From an uncultured Lachnospiraceae bacterium (GTDB lineage Bacteria; Bacillota; Clostridia; Lachnospirales; Lachnospiraceae): 64,000 nt of DNA. The DNA lies in NCBI GenBank assembly GCA_910579425.1, contig CAJTVL010000005.1, positions 1 to 64,000 of the forward strand, in the 5' to 3' direction. The translations under genes were made by a program, and so were the position numbers. Shown here piece by piece: positions 33,308 through 42,285 of this stretch. The first letter of the stretch is position 1. The number at the start of each line of letters is the position of its first letter. The notes beneath the pieces were generated by a model that worked only from the letters and a program-made list of their open reading frames with translations, did not search any database and was not told the DNA's origin.

Positions 33308-36009
33308 GAACCTTATTCCGATACACCTTAAACACCATTCGGCTGAACAAGCGCACCTCCATTTCCATCATGGTGTCCGTTCTTCTGGCATCCACGCTGC
33401 TTTGCGCCATGTGTACCTATGGTTATACGGAAATAAAATGGCGGGTGGAGATCGAAGAATATGAAAGCGGGCAGTGGCATGGGGAGTTGGGCGGGGATAT
33501 TCCCGCCGGGAAGCTGAAGCTAGCGGAGGACAATCTCTTTGTGGAAGCCACGATGCTAAAGGGGCCTTTTACCTGCTTAGAGCTCCCCGAGGGAAGCCGT
33601 CTGCCTTATCTGCTCCTTCGGGACGCGGATGAAAATTACTGGAATATGATGGGTGAAAAAAATACGATCATAGAAGGACGAGTGCCGGAAAGGCCCGGAG
33701 AGATTGCGGTATCCAAATCCTTTTTTGAATATCATCCGGAGTACCGTTTGGGCGACACCATAAGTTTTCCCGAGGGAGAGAGGCGTGTGGGGGAAGAGCT
33801 GCTGGAGGCGGCGCTGACCCGCCGGGAGGGGGAGCGCTTTTTCCGGACAGGGGGGAGAGAGGTTACGCTGGTGGGAAAGATGGATCTCACCACCAATACC
33901 ACAGTTCCCGGTTATTATGCTATGGGATATATGGACAGGGAGGCACTTTCCGATCAGGATGAACTGGTGATTTATGTGAAGCTTAAAGATATCCGCAAGA
34001 CCTATGAGGTTATGCCGCAGATCGCGGACGCCATGGGGATCGGGAAGGATGAGTACGGGCGGTATGAAAATCACTTTGCATATCACACCATGCTTCTGGC
34101 CCTGAATTTCGTTTTTCCGCCGGATGCCGCTTTTTCCCTTGAAAATATCGGGCAGATCCTTATTTATGCGGCCATAGTCCTTCTGGTGATGGGGGCTTTC
34201 GTGATGATTATCTGCGGCGCTTTCCAGGTATCTGCCAGCGCCCGGATGAAGCAGCTTGGGATGTTCCGTTCCGTGGGGGCTACTCCCGGACAGATCGCTG
34301 TTTCCATTTTGATGGAAGGTGTGGTGTTGTCTGCGGCGCCCGTTTTGCTCAGCCTTGGGGTCGGATATGGATTTACCGTAGTGATCATGAGGCTTTATAC
34401 GGATATTGCGGGAGAGTTTCTGTACTTTCCGATTAAAGTCCGCTTTTCGCTCTGGGCAGCCCTGCTGTCCGCAGCGCTTTCCTTCCTGACGGTTCTGGCG
34501 TCGGCATTCTGGCCTGCCCTGAAAATTTCCCGGCTTTCGCCCTTAGAGGCCATAAGGATGCAGGAAGGGACAGGAAAAAAGGAAAGACGGGAGAGGAAGG
34601 GAGCACCGGGGAAAAGGCGTGTTTTTCCCAGACGGGGTGATAGGAAGGCGGTTTTCGGAGGGCTCTTTGGCTATGAAGGGGAGCTGGCAAGGGCATCCAA
34701 TAGAGCAAACCGGAAAGGATTTCGCGCCGGGGTCTGGTCACTGAGCTTTTGCCTGATGCTCCTTATGGGATTCTTTTCCTTTATGAGCCTCAACGATTAT
34801 TTGAGCGAAAGGAACAGGAGCGGGGAGGATTTTAATATATTTGTAAGGCTGGATATGGGAACGGAAGCGGACAGAGAATTGCTTCAAAGTCTGCAGGACG
34901 TGCCCGGGGAGGAGGAAAGCGTTTACTACTGCGTTACAAGGGCGGCTTACTGGGCCGGGCCGGAAAAGGAAACGGAGGAATTTAGGGAAAGAGGCGGCTT
35001 TGGGAGCCTTGACCTGAACCGATGGGCAATCGTGAACCGGGATGGGAAATACCGGATCCGTGTGTATCTTTATGGGATGCAGGAGGAGCGTTTTGACGAA
35101 TACTGCCGTCAGTGGGGGGAGGAGCCTGCCGGGTTTTATGATACGGAAAAGGTGAGGGCAGTGGCATGGAGTGCGGCTCCTGTGTACCCGGAGGTGCTGA
35201 ATAATACGCAAAAGGAAAAGATGTCCTACTCTCATCTGAAGCTCTCCAGGAAAGAGGAACTTACCCTTGAAGAAAAAACCGAGGATTCCATGGAAACGGA
35301 TTATACGTTTCCCATAGAGGTAGGGGCTGTGGCAGGGGCTGGCCCCAGGCTTGGAGATGTCAGGAACAATTATACCATCAATCTTTATATGCCCCTTCCG
35401 GTGTATTATTCTGTGGTCGGGAATCTCTCGGAAGAAAAGGAAGGTAAGTATTACACTTATGTGAAGGTAAAGACGGCTCCGGAGAACGATCTTGCGGCGA
35501 CGGCCCGGATCACAGAGCTTTGTGAGGCTGTGATGGCAAAGGAGGATATTTATATTGCCAGTACGGCTTTGGAAGAGGAGAATAATGCGGCGGGGAAACG
35601 GGCCATGGAGGCCGTGGTGGATTGCATAGGCATCCTGCTCGGCCTGATTGGGGTTTCCAATACGCTTTCGGCAGTTTCCCACACAATGATGAGACGCCGC
35701 AGGGAATTTGCCATGCTCCGCTCGGTGGGGATGGATGCGCAGGGCATTAAAAGGCTGCTTGGCCTGGAAGGAATACGGATGGCGGTGATGCCGGTTTTTA
35801 TTTCCGTGCCGGTAATTGCCCTTTTGCTGCAGGTTCTAATGGGGCTGGTGGATGTGTCCTGGCCGGATTTTCTGCCCTGTATACCATGGGGGAAGATATT
35901 CTTTGGCATAGGGGCGGTTATGGCCGCAGTGACGGCGGCATATTGGATGTCGGCGGGGAAAATCAGGAAGGATACGATCATCGAGGCAGTGCGGGACGAA
36001 AACGTGTGA
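33304..36009 (+). CDS. ABC transporter permease with two FtsX domains
   Basis: 901 residues from the ATG at 33304 (GGGGAGG upstream). One helix near the N-terminus precedes an extracytoplasmic region (about 45-290). The first FtsX domain has three helices at about 290-410 (ARMKQLGMFRSVGATPGQIA), and a basic cytoplasmic linker follows at about 415-470. A second helix and outer domain come next, then a second FtsX domain at about 770-895 (RREFAMLRSVGMDAQGIKRL). This duplicated layout is common in Firmicutes exporters coupled to two-component systems. The substrate is likely a peptide antibiotic or lipid, which is inference. Confidence 0.9.
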   Translation: MRTLFRYTLNTIRLNKRTSISIMVSVLLASTLLCAMCTYGYTEIKWRVEIEEYESGQWHGELGGDIPAGKLKLAEDNLFVEATMLKGPFTCLELPEGSRLPYLLLRDADENYWNMMGEKNTIIEGRVPERPGEIAVSKSFFEYHPEYRLGDTISFPEGERRVGEELLEAALTRREGERFFRTGGREVTLVGKMDLTTNTTVPGYYAMGYMDREALSDQDELVIYVKLKDIRKTYEVMPQIADAMGIGKDEYGRYENHFAYHTMLLALNFVFPPDAAFSLENIGQILIYAAIVLLVMGAFVMIICGAFQVSASARMKQLGMFRSVGATPGQIAVSILMEGVVLSAAPVLLSLGVGYGFTVVIMRLYTDIAGEFLYFPIKVRFSLWAALLSAALSFLTVLASAFWPALKISRLSPLEAIRMQEGTGKKERRERKGAPGKRRVFPRRGDRKAVFGGLFGYEGELARASNRANRKGFRAGVWSLSFCLMLLMGFFSFMSLNDYLSERNRSGEDFNIFVRLDMGTEADRELLQSLQDVPGEEESVYYCVTRAAYWAGPEKETEEFRERGGFGSLDLNRWAIVNRDGKYRIRVYLYGMQEERFDEYCRQWGEEPAGFYDTEKVRAVAWSAAPVYPEVLNNTQKEKMSYSHLKLSRKEELTLEEKTEDSMETDYTFPIEVGAVAGAGPRLGDVRNNYTINLYMPLPVYYSVVGNLSEEKEGKYYTYVKVKTAPENDLAATARITELCEAVMAKEDIYIASTALEEENNAAGKRAMEAVVDCIGILLGLIGVSNTLSAVSHTMMRRRREFAMLRSVGMDAQGIKRLLGLEGIRMAVMPVFISVPVIALLLQVLMGLVDVSWPDFLPCIPWGKIFFGIGAVMAAVTAAYWMSAGKIRKDTIIEAVRDENV

Positions 36010-36116
36010 GGGCCTGCAGGGCGCCGGAAAGGCAGATACCTAGATGAGTATGTTTTGATTTTGAGCGGAGATTTTGGAAGGCGGGGCAGAGGAAATTTTC
36101 GTCTGCCCTACCTTGA

Positions 36117-37046
36117 TCATTTGATGTACTTTTTTGATTCCTCCGGGCTTAGATTATATTGCTCTTGAATTTTTAAAGAAATAGTCTGAGATGGGATTCC
36201 CAGTTTTTCTAATATGGAAACCGTTCCTCGGATGCCTTCTTCTATGCCTTCGTTTCGTATAGTTTTTGCTTCATATTCCAGAACCCTTCCACCCATAATA
36301 GATTTTACTCCTTTCCTGACTGTGTTGTATTTTGAGGCTATATGCGCTAATACTTTATTTGACATATCAATAATGGTACATCTTATATATTCACTGATGA
36401 TTCCCTGAATTTGCAGTTCTTCCAGCCGGTTTTTGATTCGCGTATACTCTCTTTGGAGTTTTTCTAGTTTTGATGCATCCTGTTCATATTCCCGGAATCG
36501 GCTCTCGTGGGAAAAAATATAGAAGGGGAGCAGGAACAAAAGCTTTTTCTCAAATATATTTTCTATCGTATACCGCTGGATTTTCATCACCTGGATATCA
36601 TATTCCACCTTTCCACCTGGCGTTATTATCCTTATTTTCAGCTTATCCGGTGTGGATTCATGATATCTCAAAAATAATACGGCCGAATGCGGCAATGATA
36701 CGGTAAGTACATTTCCTGTAATCTCTCCTCCGTCAAGCGCAATCTGAGTATCATATTCGAAGAATCTGACCAGCATGCTGTTATCCGTACTGCTTTGACA
36801 TTCCAGATGATATTTCTTTGTTTCCTTCCCCAGTATTTTGAAACTGGTGTCTGTAATCCTTTCATCTTCATCTCCATCCTGCCGATTCAGAAAATGTTCG
36901 TTTGGAGAGAAGATGATTTTTTCTTTTCCCGAATAGTTTTCCCAAAATATCTCGTTGATAACAGGAATGATCAGACTGCTGCAGTCATTTAGCAGTGTAC
37001 GGAATACGTCATCGTAGGGGGTATTTGACAGTTTCATATCGCCCAT
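36117..37046 (-). CDS. Rpn-family recombination-promoting nuclease (PD-(D/E)XK), copy 2
   Basis: 309 residues, co-linear with copy 1 at 13780-14757 and identical over long blocks (NTPYDDVFRTLLNDCSSLII, ITDTSF, GKETKKYHLECQSS, MGGRVLEYEAKTI). The main difference is the C-terminal repeat: copy 1 has about five GIEKG-type units, this copy only GIEEGIRGTVS. The catalytic acidic residues are kept. The 130-base upstream region, with TATAAT and a palindrome, is also duplicated. A short hairpin (GGGCAGA/TCTGCCC, 36084-36108) lies beyond the stop. Confidence 0.87.
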   Translation of the reverse strand: MGDMKLSNTPYDDVFRTLLNDCSSLIIPVINEIFWENYSGKEKIIFSPNEHFLNRQDGDEDERITDTSFKILGKETKKYHLECQSSTDNSMLVRFFEYDTQIALDGGEITGNVLTVSLPHSAVLFLRYHESTPDKLKIRIITPGGKVEYDIQVMKIQRYTIENIFEKKLLFLLPFYIFSHESRFREYEQDASKLEKLQREYTRIKNRLEELQIQGIISEYIRCTIIDMSNKVLAHIASKYNTVRKGVKSIMGGRVLEYEAKTIRNEGIEEGIRGTVSILEKLGIPSQTISLKIQEQYNLSPEESKKYIK

Positions 37047-37184
37047 TAATATTTTCTCCCTTTATCGCATTTTAACATGAACTCTGGATTTGCTCAATTA
37101 TTAACCGCAGAACTAAATTGAGTTTTTTGTCAGAATGATTATAACAGCATATAGATTTTTCGTCATTGGACTTATAATCCAATG
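37047..37184 (-). repeat. Duplicated upstream region of Rpn copy 2, with promoter and palindrome
   Basis: Shares an ATGAACTCTGG-type block with copy 1. A TATAAT -10 box on the minus strand lies about 17 bases from ATGACG. CATTGGA-CTTATAA-TCCAATG (37164-37184) forms perfect 7-bp arms with a 7-base spacer. Beyond it the two copies are unrelated. Confidence 0.65.
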
Positions 37185-37278
37185 GCCGGAAAGGATTTTA
37201 TTTTCCGGACAATCTTGTGCAGAGCCTTGCGGTATCCTATAATGGAAAGCAAAACAGACTAAGTGGGAGCGAAAGGCT

Positions 37279-37734
37279 ATGAAATATCTGAGCGTGATTC
37301 TGGGCATTTTTGGGCTGGAATGGAAACTGAAGAATCATATTGAAAAAACGGTGGCAGAAGGAGAAATAAGAAAGAAATGCGGCGGTTTCCTGCTCATAAG
37401 AAAGTACCATAACACAGGAGCTTTCTTAAATGCGGGAGATAACAAAAGGCGGCTGGTAATGACGGTATCCGTTCTTCTGACGATGCTGCTGACGGCAGTG
37501 TTTTTCCTCACCCTGGGAAAAGCGGGAAAAGGATTGCTCAAATGGGGACTTACCCTGCTTTTAGGCGGGGCCTACAGCAACACCTATGACCGGCTGGCGA
37601 GAAAATATGTGGTAGATTATGTGAGCTTTCCGGTTCCTGGCAGATTGGGGAAAGTAGTGTTTAATGTGGGAGATTTCTGTATTATGATTGGTACTCTGCT
37701 TTGTGTACTGGGATATGAAACCCAGCCGGATTAA
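37279..37734 (+). CDS. Signal peptidase II (LspA)-like protein
   Basis: 151 residues, three or four membrane helices. It has the family landmarks: KYHNTGAFLNAGDN (the N-x-GA box), GGAYSNTYDRLARKYVVDYV (first catalytic Asp) and VVFNVGDFCIMIGT (second Asp, usually NxAD). LspA removes signal peptides from prolipoproteins. The sequence departs from standard LspA around the first helix and in NVGD versus NVAD, so it looks like a paralogue rather than the housekeeping copy. It stands alone behind a TATAAT at 37238-37243. AGCGAAAGG serves as a weak ribosome site. Confidence 0.75.
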   Translation: MKYLSVILGIFGLEWKLKNHIEKTVAEGEIRKKCGGFLLIRKYHNTGAFLNAGDNKRRLVMTVSVLLTMLLTAVFFLTLGKAGKGLLKWGLTLLLGGAYSNTYDRLARKYVVDYVSFPVPGRLGKVVFNVGDFCIMIGTLLCVLGYETQPD

Positions 37735-37753
37735 TAAAAAGAAATAAAATGAT

Positions 37754-37805
37754 ACAGGAGCTGTCTCCCCCTTGACGTTTCAACAATTGGTGAGACAGCC
37801 CCTGT
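37754..37805. terminator. Stem-loop after the LspA-like gene
   Basis: ACAGGAGCTGTCTC (37754-37767) pairs with GAGACAGCCCCTGT (37792-37805) with one mismatch and a 24-base loop. It lies between convergent genes. Its GGCTGTC core recurs in the hairpin at 51151-51184. Confidence 0.55.
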
Positions 37806-37808
37806 GAT

Positions 37809-38693
37809 TTAAGTTTGAATACAAAAAGCCAGATACCCTTTCCCACCGGAACTGAAAAGCAGGCTGTAAGGAGGGTAGTTCGTTGAAAATGAGCGTAAAA
37901 GCTGGTCAAAGGTAAGCAGGTTCGTTCCCTTAAGGGAAGTTTCCATGTCGGAGAGGAAATGACACCCTATCCAATCCACAAATTTCTCAGAGAGCATTTG
38001 GATGGCGTATTGGACGGTTTGGTCAACCACTTTGATCTGCTTGCCGATCATTTCGCTGAGAGCATAAAGGATCAGCCGCTCTTCATAAATAAGGTAGACC
38101 TGTATGGGAGGTCTTTCCTTTGCGTTGTAAGTGAGACGATAGCAGAGGACTTTCTCGGAAGAAAAATTTTCTCCATTGTAGCGTTTGCTGACAAGCTCTG
38201 CCTTTACCCGGTACAGAATCTGTATGGCAGGCAGGGCGGCTTTTACAATAGAATCAAGCACATCCTCTGAGGGCTGGTGAATCCATTTGGAGGGGACTCT
38301 TCCGGTAATCGCGCGGTCTTCTATCATAATGTGGCCGTTCAGCCAACCCACACAGATTCCCAGAAAATGCTGAACCGCCTCCGGAGAATAATCCTGTTCC
38401 TCCAGCTCCTTTTCCAGAGCGGGCAGGGTGTTTCGGAGCATATTGTCATGAAGGCCCTTATGTACGGCATATCCGCTATAATTTATGGAGCGCATATAGG
38501 CCTCTTCCTCTGAAAAATGCTTCAGAGCATAGCTTTTAAAAAACTTGATTCCCTCCTGGCAGGCATGCTGCCGTTTCGATTCGTCTGTATTCAGATTAAG
38601 AAGCTTACCGACAATCGAAAAAAGCCGCTGATGTGCGTTGTCAATAATGTCCACGCCAATATTAAATCTGGTATCCCATTTCAATTCACTCAA
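37809..38693 (-). CDS. Hemerythrin-domain protein with extra C-terminal domain
   Basis: 294 residues from a TTG at 38693 (AAAGGA upstream); an upstream ATG at 38807 would add an unlikely, membrane-like lead. Residues 1-130 are bacteriohemerythrin: WDTRFNIGVDIIDNAHQRLF, HFSEEEAYM, HKGLHDNML and GHIMIEDRAI supply the His/Glu/Asp ligands of the di-iron, O2-binding site. The remaining ~150 residues form a second alpha/beta domain ending in SLLFSSGGKGYLAFCIQT, faintly like CheX/CheC-type proteins, which I cannot confirm. A role in oxygen sensing or scavenging in an anaerobe is plausible. Confidence 0.8.
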   Translation of the reverse strand: MSELKWDTRFNIGVDIIDNAHQRLFSIVGKLLNLNTDESKRQHACQEGIKFFKSYALKHFSEEEAYMRSINYSGYAVHKGLHDNMLRNTLPALEKELEEQDYSPEAVQHFLGICVGWLNGHIMIEDRAITGRVPSKWIHQPSEDVLDSIVKAALPAIQILYRVKAELVSKRYNGENFSSEKVLCYRLTYNAKERPPIQVYLIYEERLILYALSEMIGKQIKVVDQTVQYAIQMLSEKFVDWIGCHFLSDMETSLKGTNLLTFDQLLRSFSTNYPPYSLLFSSGGKGYLAFCIQT

Positions 38694-38967
38694 TGCCTTG
38701 GATTCCTTTCTATAATTATATGGTATTAATTTAGCATATTTTTTCGGAAAATAAAAGAACCTGGGCAAATATAAAATATTTCTGAAATACTTTACAGTAA
38801 ATAGCAATTTGTGCTATCATGATTTCAAACATATCTGGGAATCTGAAACTCTGATCTCACGTCTGTGAACAATCGTCTATTCTTATAGGAATCCCTTATA
38901 TGGAAAGGGCTGCTCAAGCATTTATTGCAGCCATATACAAAAAATTTGACATGATAAGGGAGGTAAA

Positions 38968-39975
38968 ATGGGGAAAAAAGATGAATATCAGTTTGACTAT
39001 CTGGATGACAATCACAGATTTGCCGATCAGGTGAACGGTGCTTTGTTTCAGGGACGGCAGGTGGTAAAGCCCGAGGAACTGGAACCGGCGGATGCGCAGT
39101 TTGTTTATCTGGGAAAGGAGGCCGGCGCGCGGAAGAATTTCAGGGCAATCGTGGACAGGGCGTGTATGTGGAAGGGAAGGCTGTTTCATATCCTGGCTGT
39201 GGAAAACCAGACCTTTGTAGATTACCATATGGTTCTTCGAAATATGCTGACGGAGAGCCTGAGCTATCAGAGACAATGGAAACAAAGAAAGCTGGCACAC
39301 GAAAAGGAACATGATCTGTGTATCGGAACGGACGAATTTCTTTCGGGAATGACCAGAGACGAAAAATTTATACCAATCATCACACTGGTGGTCTACTGCG
39401 GAACCCAACATCCCTGGGACGGGGCAAGGTGTCTGCATGAGTTATTGGAGATTGATGAGGAATTGAAGGAGTTTGTCACGAATTATAAGCTGAACCTCTA
39501 TGACTGCCATGAGCACGATACCTTTGACGAATATCACACAGGCCTGCGCCAGTTGTTTGAGGTGGTGCGTTACTGTGGGGATAAAGAAAAGCTGAAACAG
39601 GTAATGGACACGGACAAGGAGTCCTACCGCCAGATCGACAGTGATACCAGGGAGCTGATCGAGGTAGTGGCAAAAGTCAAAATTAAGGAGGACTATGAAA
39701 GTATGGAAAACGGAGAAAAGAAATACGATATGTGCAAGGCTTTTGTGGACATGAAGCTGGAAGGAGTTGAGGAAGGGATAGCTCAGGAGAGGCGACAGCA
39801 TCTGGTACAGACCGTGTGCAAAAAGTTGATCAAAAATAAATCGGCGGAGGTGATTGCCGACGAACTGGAAGAGGTGCTTTCAGAGGTAGAGAAGGTGATC
39901 GCGGCGCAGAAGCAGGTGGGGAGCTATGATGTGGAGCAGATCTGCAAGGTGTTGGAGGGAGAAGGGAAGTCTTGA
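38968..39975 (+). CDS. Rpn/PD-(D/E)XK nuclease family protein (third)
   Basis: 335 residues, GGGAGG before ATG, with a possible promoter TTTACA-N18-TATCAT at 38791-38820. The PD-(D/E)XK core is at residues 15-140: FADQVNGALFQG, NFRAIVDRACMW, FHILAVENQT (acidic residue plus E-x-Q) and FIPIITLVVYCGTQHPWDG. It is only distantly related to the copies at 13780 and 36117. The C-terminal third is a charged coiled coil. Most likely a DNA endonuclease; the function in the cell is not known. Confidence 0.8.
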   Translation: MGKKDEYQFDYLDDNHRFADQVNGALFQGRQVVKPEELEPADAQFVYLGKEAGARKNFRAIVDRACMWKGRLFHILAVENQTFVDYHMVLRNMLTESLSYQRQWKQRKLAHEKEHDLCIGTDEFLSGMTRDEKFIPIITLVVYCGTQHPWDGARCLHELLEIDEELKEFVTNYKLNLYDCHEHDTFDEYHTGLRQLFEVVRYCGDKEKLKQVMDTDKESYRQIDSDTRELIEVVAKVKIKEDYESMENGEKKYDMCKAFVDMKLEGVEEGIAQERRQHLVQTVCKKLIKNKSAEVIADELEEVLSEVEKVIAAQKQVGSYDVEQICKVLEGEGKS

Positions 39976-40041
39976 TGTATTATAGGACTCTTTATTGTAA
40001 AATGTCCTAAGCCATGGATACGGGATATAGAGTGAAATTAA

Positions 40042-40158
40042 AGATTTCACCACCCTGATTTGTACGGCTATGGATTGAAAAACGTCAATGACAGGATCTG
40101 TATTTTTTATGGCGAGGGCTATACCAGGATAGAGATAGAAGTTCCGGTGATGAGTTAA
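40042..40158 (+). pseudogene. C-terminal remnant of a YesM-type sensor histidine kinase
   Basis: In one frame: HHPDLYGYGLKNVNDRICIF, then YGEGYTRIEIEVPVMS and a stop. GYGLKNVNDR is the G2 box of the ATPase domain in the LytS/YesM kinases that commonly control LplB/YtcP sugar transporters, which is exactly what follows. The frame is closed upstream by a stop and no other kinase part remains. The rest of the 39976-40388 gap holds a long hairpin and AT-rich sequence. Confidence 0.72.
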
Positions 40159-40190
40159 GAATATAAAATATGAATTAATAACGTCAATTT

Positions 40191-40240
40191 AAATTGGGAC
40201 TGTTTTGCGCAACACACATTGCGCAAAACAGTCCCAATTT
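40191..40240. terminator. Perfect 22-bp stem-loop
   Basis: Two 22-base arms (40191-40212 and 40219-40240; AAATTGGGAC...GTCCCAATTT at the base, TTTTGCGCAA...TTGCGCAAAA near the top) pair perfectly around a CACACA loop. It follows the kinase remnant, so it was probably that gene's terminator. The T-tract is short (ATTTTGG). Confidence 0.65.
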
Positions 40241-40388
40241 TGGCTATATTACCCAACAACTTTATCTAAAGTTATTTGCGATTGTCAATAGTTTTGTGCA
40301 AATTTTTTAATTATAATTATTTACGTAAGCAAAACGCCGGATGTACTGAGAAATTGGCGTTGCAATCTTAAGAAGGAGGGTGAAAAGG

Positions 40389-41333
40389 ATGAAAAAGGAA
40401 ACGGATGCGAAACGGTACAAAGAGCCGTTTTTCAAAACCGTAAGGAGGCACTGGATGCTTCTTGCCATGCTGGCTCCGGCCTTGATTTATGTGGTTGTTT
40501 TCAATTACATACCTATGACCGGTATCGTTCTGGCATTCAAAAAATATCAGTATGCAGGAGGGATTTACGGTTCCCCCTGGAACGGGCTGGATAACTTCAA
40601 GGCCTTGATGATTTCAGGGAAGTTGGGACAGGTTACAAGAAATACACTGCTTTACAATGTTGCCTTTATTTTTCTGGGAATGGCATGCGAGGTGGGGAGC
40701 GCCATTCTTCTCAACGAGCTGTTCAGCAAACGATTCAAAAAGGTTGCGCAATCCTTTATGTTTCTGCCTTACTTTATAAGCTGGGTAGTGGCAGGCGCAA
40801 TCATGTACAACATTTTCAACTATGAAAGAGGCGTTTTCAATCATATCGTAACAGCCCTGGGCGGTAAGCCCTTTGATCTTTACAATACCCCTTCCGCCTG
40901 GCCGCCGGTGCTGATCTTTTTGAAGGTATGGAAACAGACCGGGTACGGCTCCGTGGTTTATCTGGCGGCCATCACCGGTATGGATCAGGAGATGTTTGAG
41001 TCGGCCTCCATTGACGGAGCCAGTGCCTGGCAGAAGATCCGTTACCTGACCATTCCTTCTCTGCTGCCTACCATGATGATTATGCTGCTTCTGGCAATCG
41101 GAAATATTTTCCGGGGGGATTTCGGTCTGTTCTATCAGACGGTAAAGAGCAGCGCCATCTTGCAGCCTGTGACAGACGTAATCGACACTTATGTATTCCG
41201 TCTGCTGATCGACACCGGCGATATTGGAGTATCTGCGGCCGCAGGCCTTTATCAGTCCATCCTCTGCTTTGTGACCATTACCATCTGTAACAAGCTGGTG
41301 AAAAAGGCAGACCCGGATTATGCATTATATTAA
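40389..41333 (+). CDS. Sugar ABC transporter permease, LplB type
   Basis: 314 residues from ATG 40389, 9 bases after AAGGAGG; an in-frame GTG at 40380 is too close to that site. Six membrane helices and the EAA-type loop ESASIDGASAWQKIRYLTIP near residue 200 identify a binding-protein-dependent permease. Typical lead: KTVRRHWMLLAMLAPALIYV, YIPMTGIVLAFKKYQY. It heterodimerises with the next gene's product and takes sugar from the lipoprotein encoded third. The motor ATPase is probably a shared MsmX-like protein elsewhere, since none is in the operon. Confidence 0.93.
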   Translation: MKKETDAKRYKEPFFKTVRRHWMLLAMLAPALIYVVVFNYIPMTGIVLAFKKYQYAGGIYGSPWNGLDNFKALMISGKLGQVTRNTLLYNVAFIFLGMACEVGSAILLNELFSKRFKKVAQSFMFLPYFISWVVAGAIMYNIFNYERGVFNHIVTALGGKPFDLYNTPSAWPPVLIFLKVWKQTGYGSVVYLAAITGMDQEMFESASIDGASAWQKIRYLTIPSLLPTMMIMLLLAIGNIFRGDFGLFYQTVKSSAILQPVTDVIDTYVFRLLIDTGDIGVSAAAGLYQSILCFVTITICNKLVKKADPDYALY

Positions 41334-41346
41334 GGAGGGAAGTACA

Positions 41347-42258
41347 ATGGCAAAGGTTAAGATTATGAAGGACGGCCATCATTTAAGCAGGGATGAGCTT
41401 TCCGTAAATATTGTGGGATATATTCTGGTAGGGCTGTTCGCGCTGGTTTGTGTGATCCCTTTTTACCTGATCATTGTGGCGTCCTTTACGGATGAGGCCT
41501 CTCTGATTCGGAACGGTTATCCGCTGATTCCCACGGATTTCAGTCTCCAGAGTTATATGCTTTGTCTGAAAAACCCTGTTGCCATCTTAAAGGCATACGG
41601 GACTACCATTGGGGTTACGCTGGTTGGAACGGCGCTGGCGGTTTTAATTGCAACCATGACGGGCTATGTATTGTCCCGGAAGGATTTCCCCTGGAGAAAC
41701 AAGTTTTCCTTTTTCTTCTTTTTCACCACCCTGTTCAGCGGCGGCCTGGTGCCCTGGTACATGATGTGTATCCGCTACCTGAACTTTAAGAACTCTTATC
41801 TGGGCATTATACTGCCCCTGATGTTTTCGGTGTGGAATATGATCATTGCCAAATCCTTCATGGCGGGGATACCCAGCGCCATCACGGAATCAGCCAAGAT
41901 CGACGGAGCCAATGATATGACGATTTATGTAAAGCTGATTCTTCCCTTAAGTAAGCCCCTGATCGCAACCTTAAGCCTTTTTGCAGCCCTGGCTTACTGG
42001 AACGACTGGTATAATTCCATGCTCTTTATTACAAATGAAGATATGTTTATGCTGCAGTATTACCTGCAAAGAGTTTTGGGCAGCGCGGAGGCCATGAGGA
42101 TTGTGGCGGAGAAATCCGGTATTGCCCTGCCTACGGTGCCTCTGGAGAGTATGAAGATGGCAATGACCGTGATTGCAACGGGGCCGATCGTCCTGCTTTA
42201 TCCTTTTGTACAGCGCTACTTTGTAAAGGGGCTTACCATCGGCGCGGTGAAAGGATAG
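41347..42258 (+). CDS. Sugar ABC transporter permease, YtcP/LplC type
   Basis: 303 residues from the ATG at 41347 (TAAGGAGGG upstream). Six helices, the family's FFTTLFSGGLVPWYM segment and the coupling loop ITESAKIDGANDMTIYVKLI. Ends with VQRYFVKGLTIGAVKG, the standard C-terminus. Separated from the first permease by 13 bases. Together they form the channel for a galactan-derived oligosaccharide, judging by the neighbouring GH2 and GH53 genes. Confidence 0.93.
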   Translation: MAKVKIMKDGHHLSRDELSVNIVGYILVGLFALVCVIPFYLIIVASFTDEASLIRNGYPLIPTDFSLQSYMLCLKNPVAILKAYGTTIGVTLVGTALAVLIATMTGYVLSRKDFPWRNKFSFFFFFTTLFSGGLVPWYMMCIRYLNFKNSYLGIILPLMFSVWNMIIAKSFMAGIPSAITESAKIDGANDMTIYVKLILPLSKPLIATLSLFAALAYWNDWYNSMLFITNEDMFMLQYYLQRVLGSAEAMRIVAEKSGIALPTVPLESMKMAMTVIATGPIVLLYPFVQRYFVKGLTIGAVKG

Positions 42259-42285
42259 CCTGAAAAGGAAAAGTAAAAGTGCAAA

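Noticed and set aside
34738..35682. 314-codon open frame on the minus strand
   Set aside because: Antisense to the FtsX permease; no ribosome site or domain.
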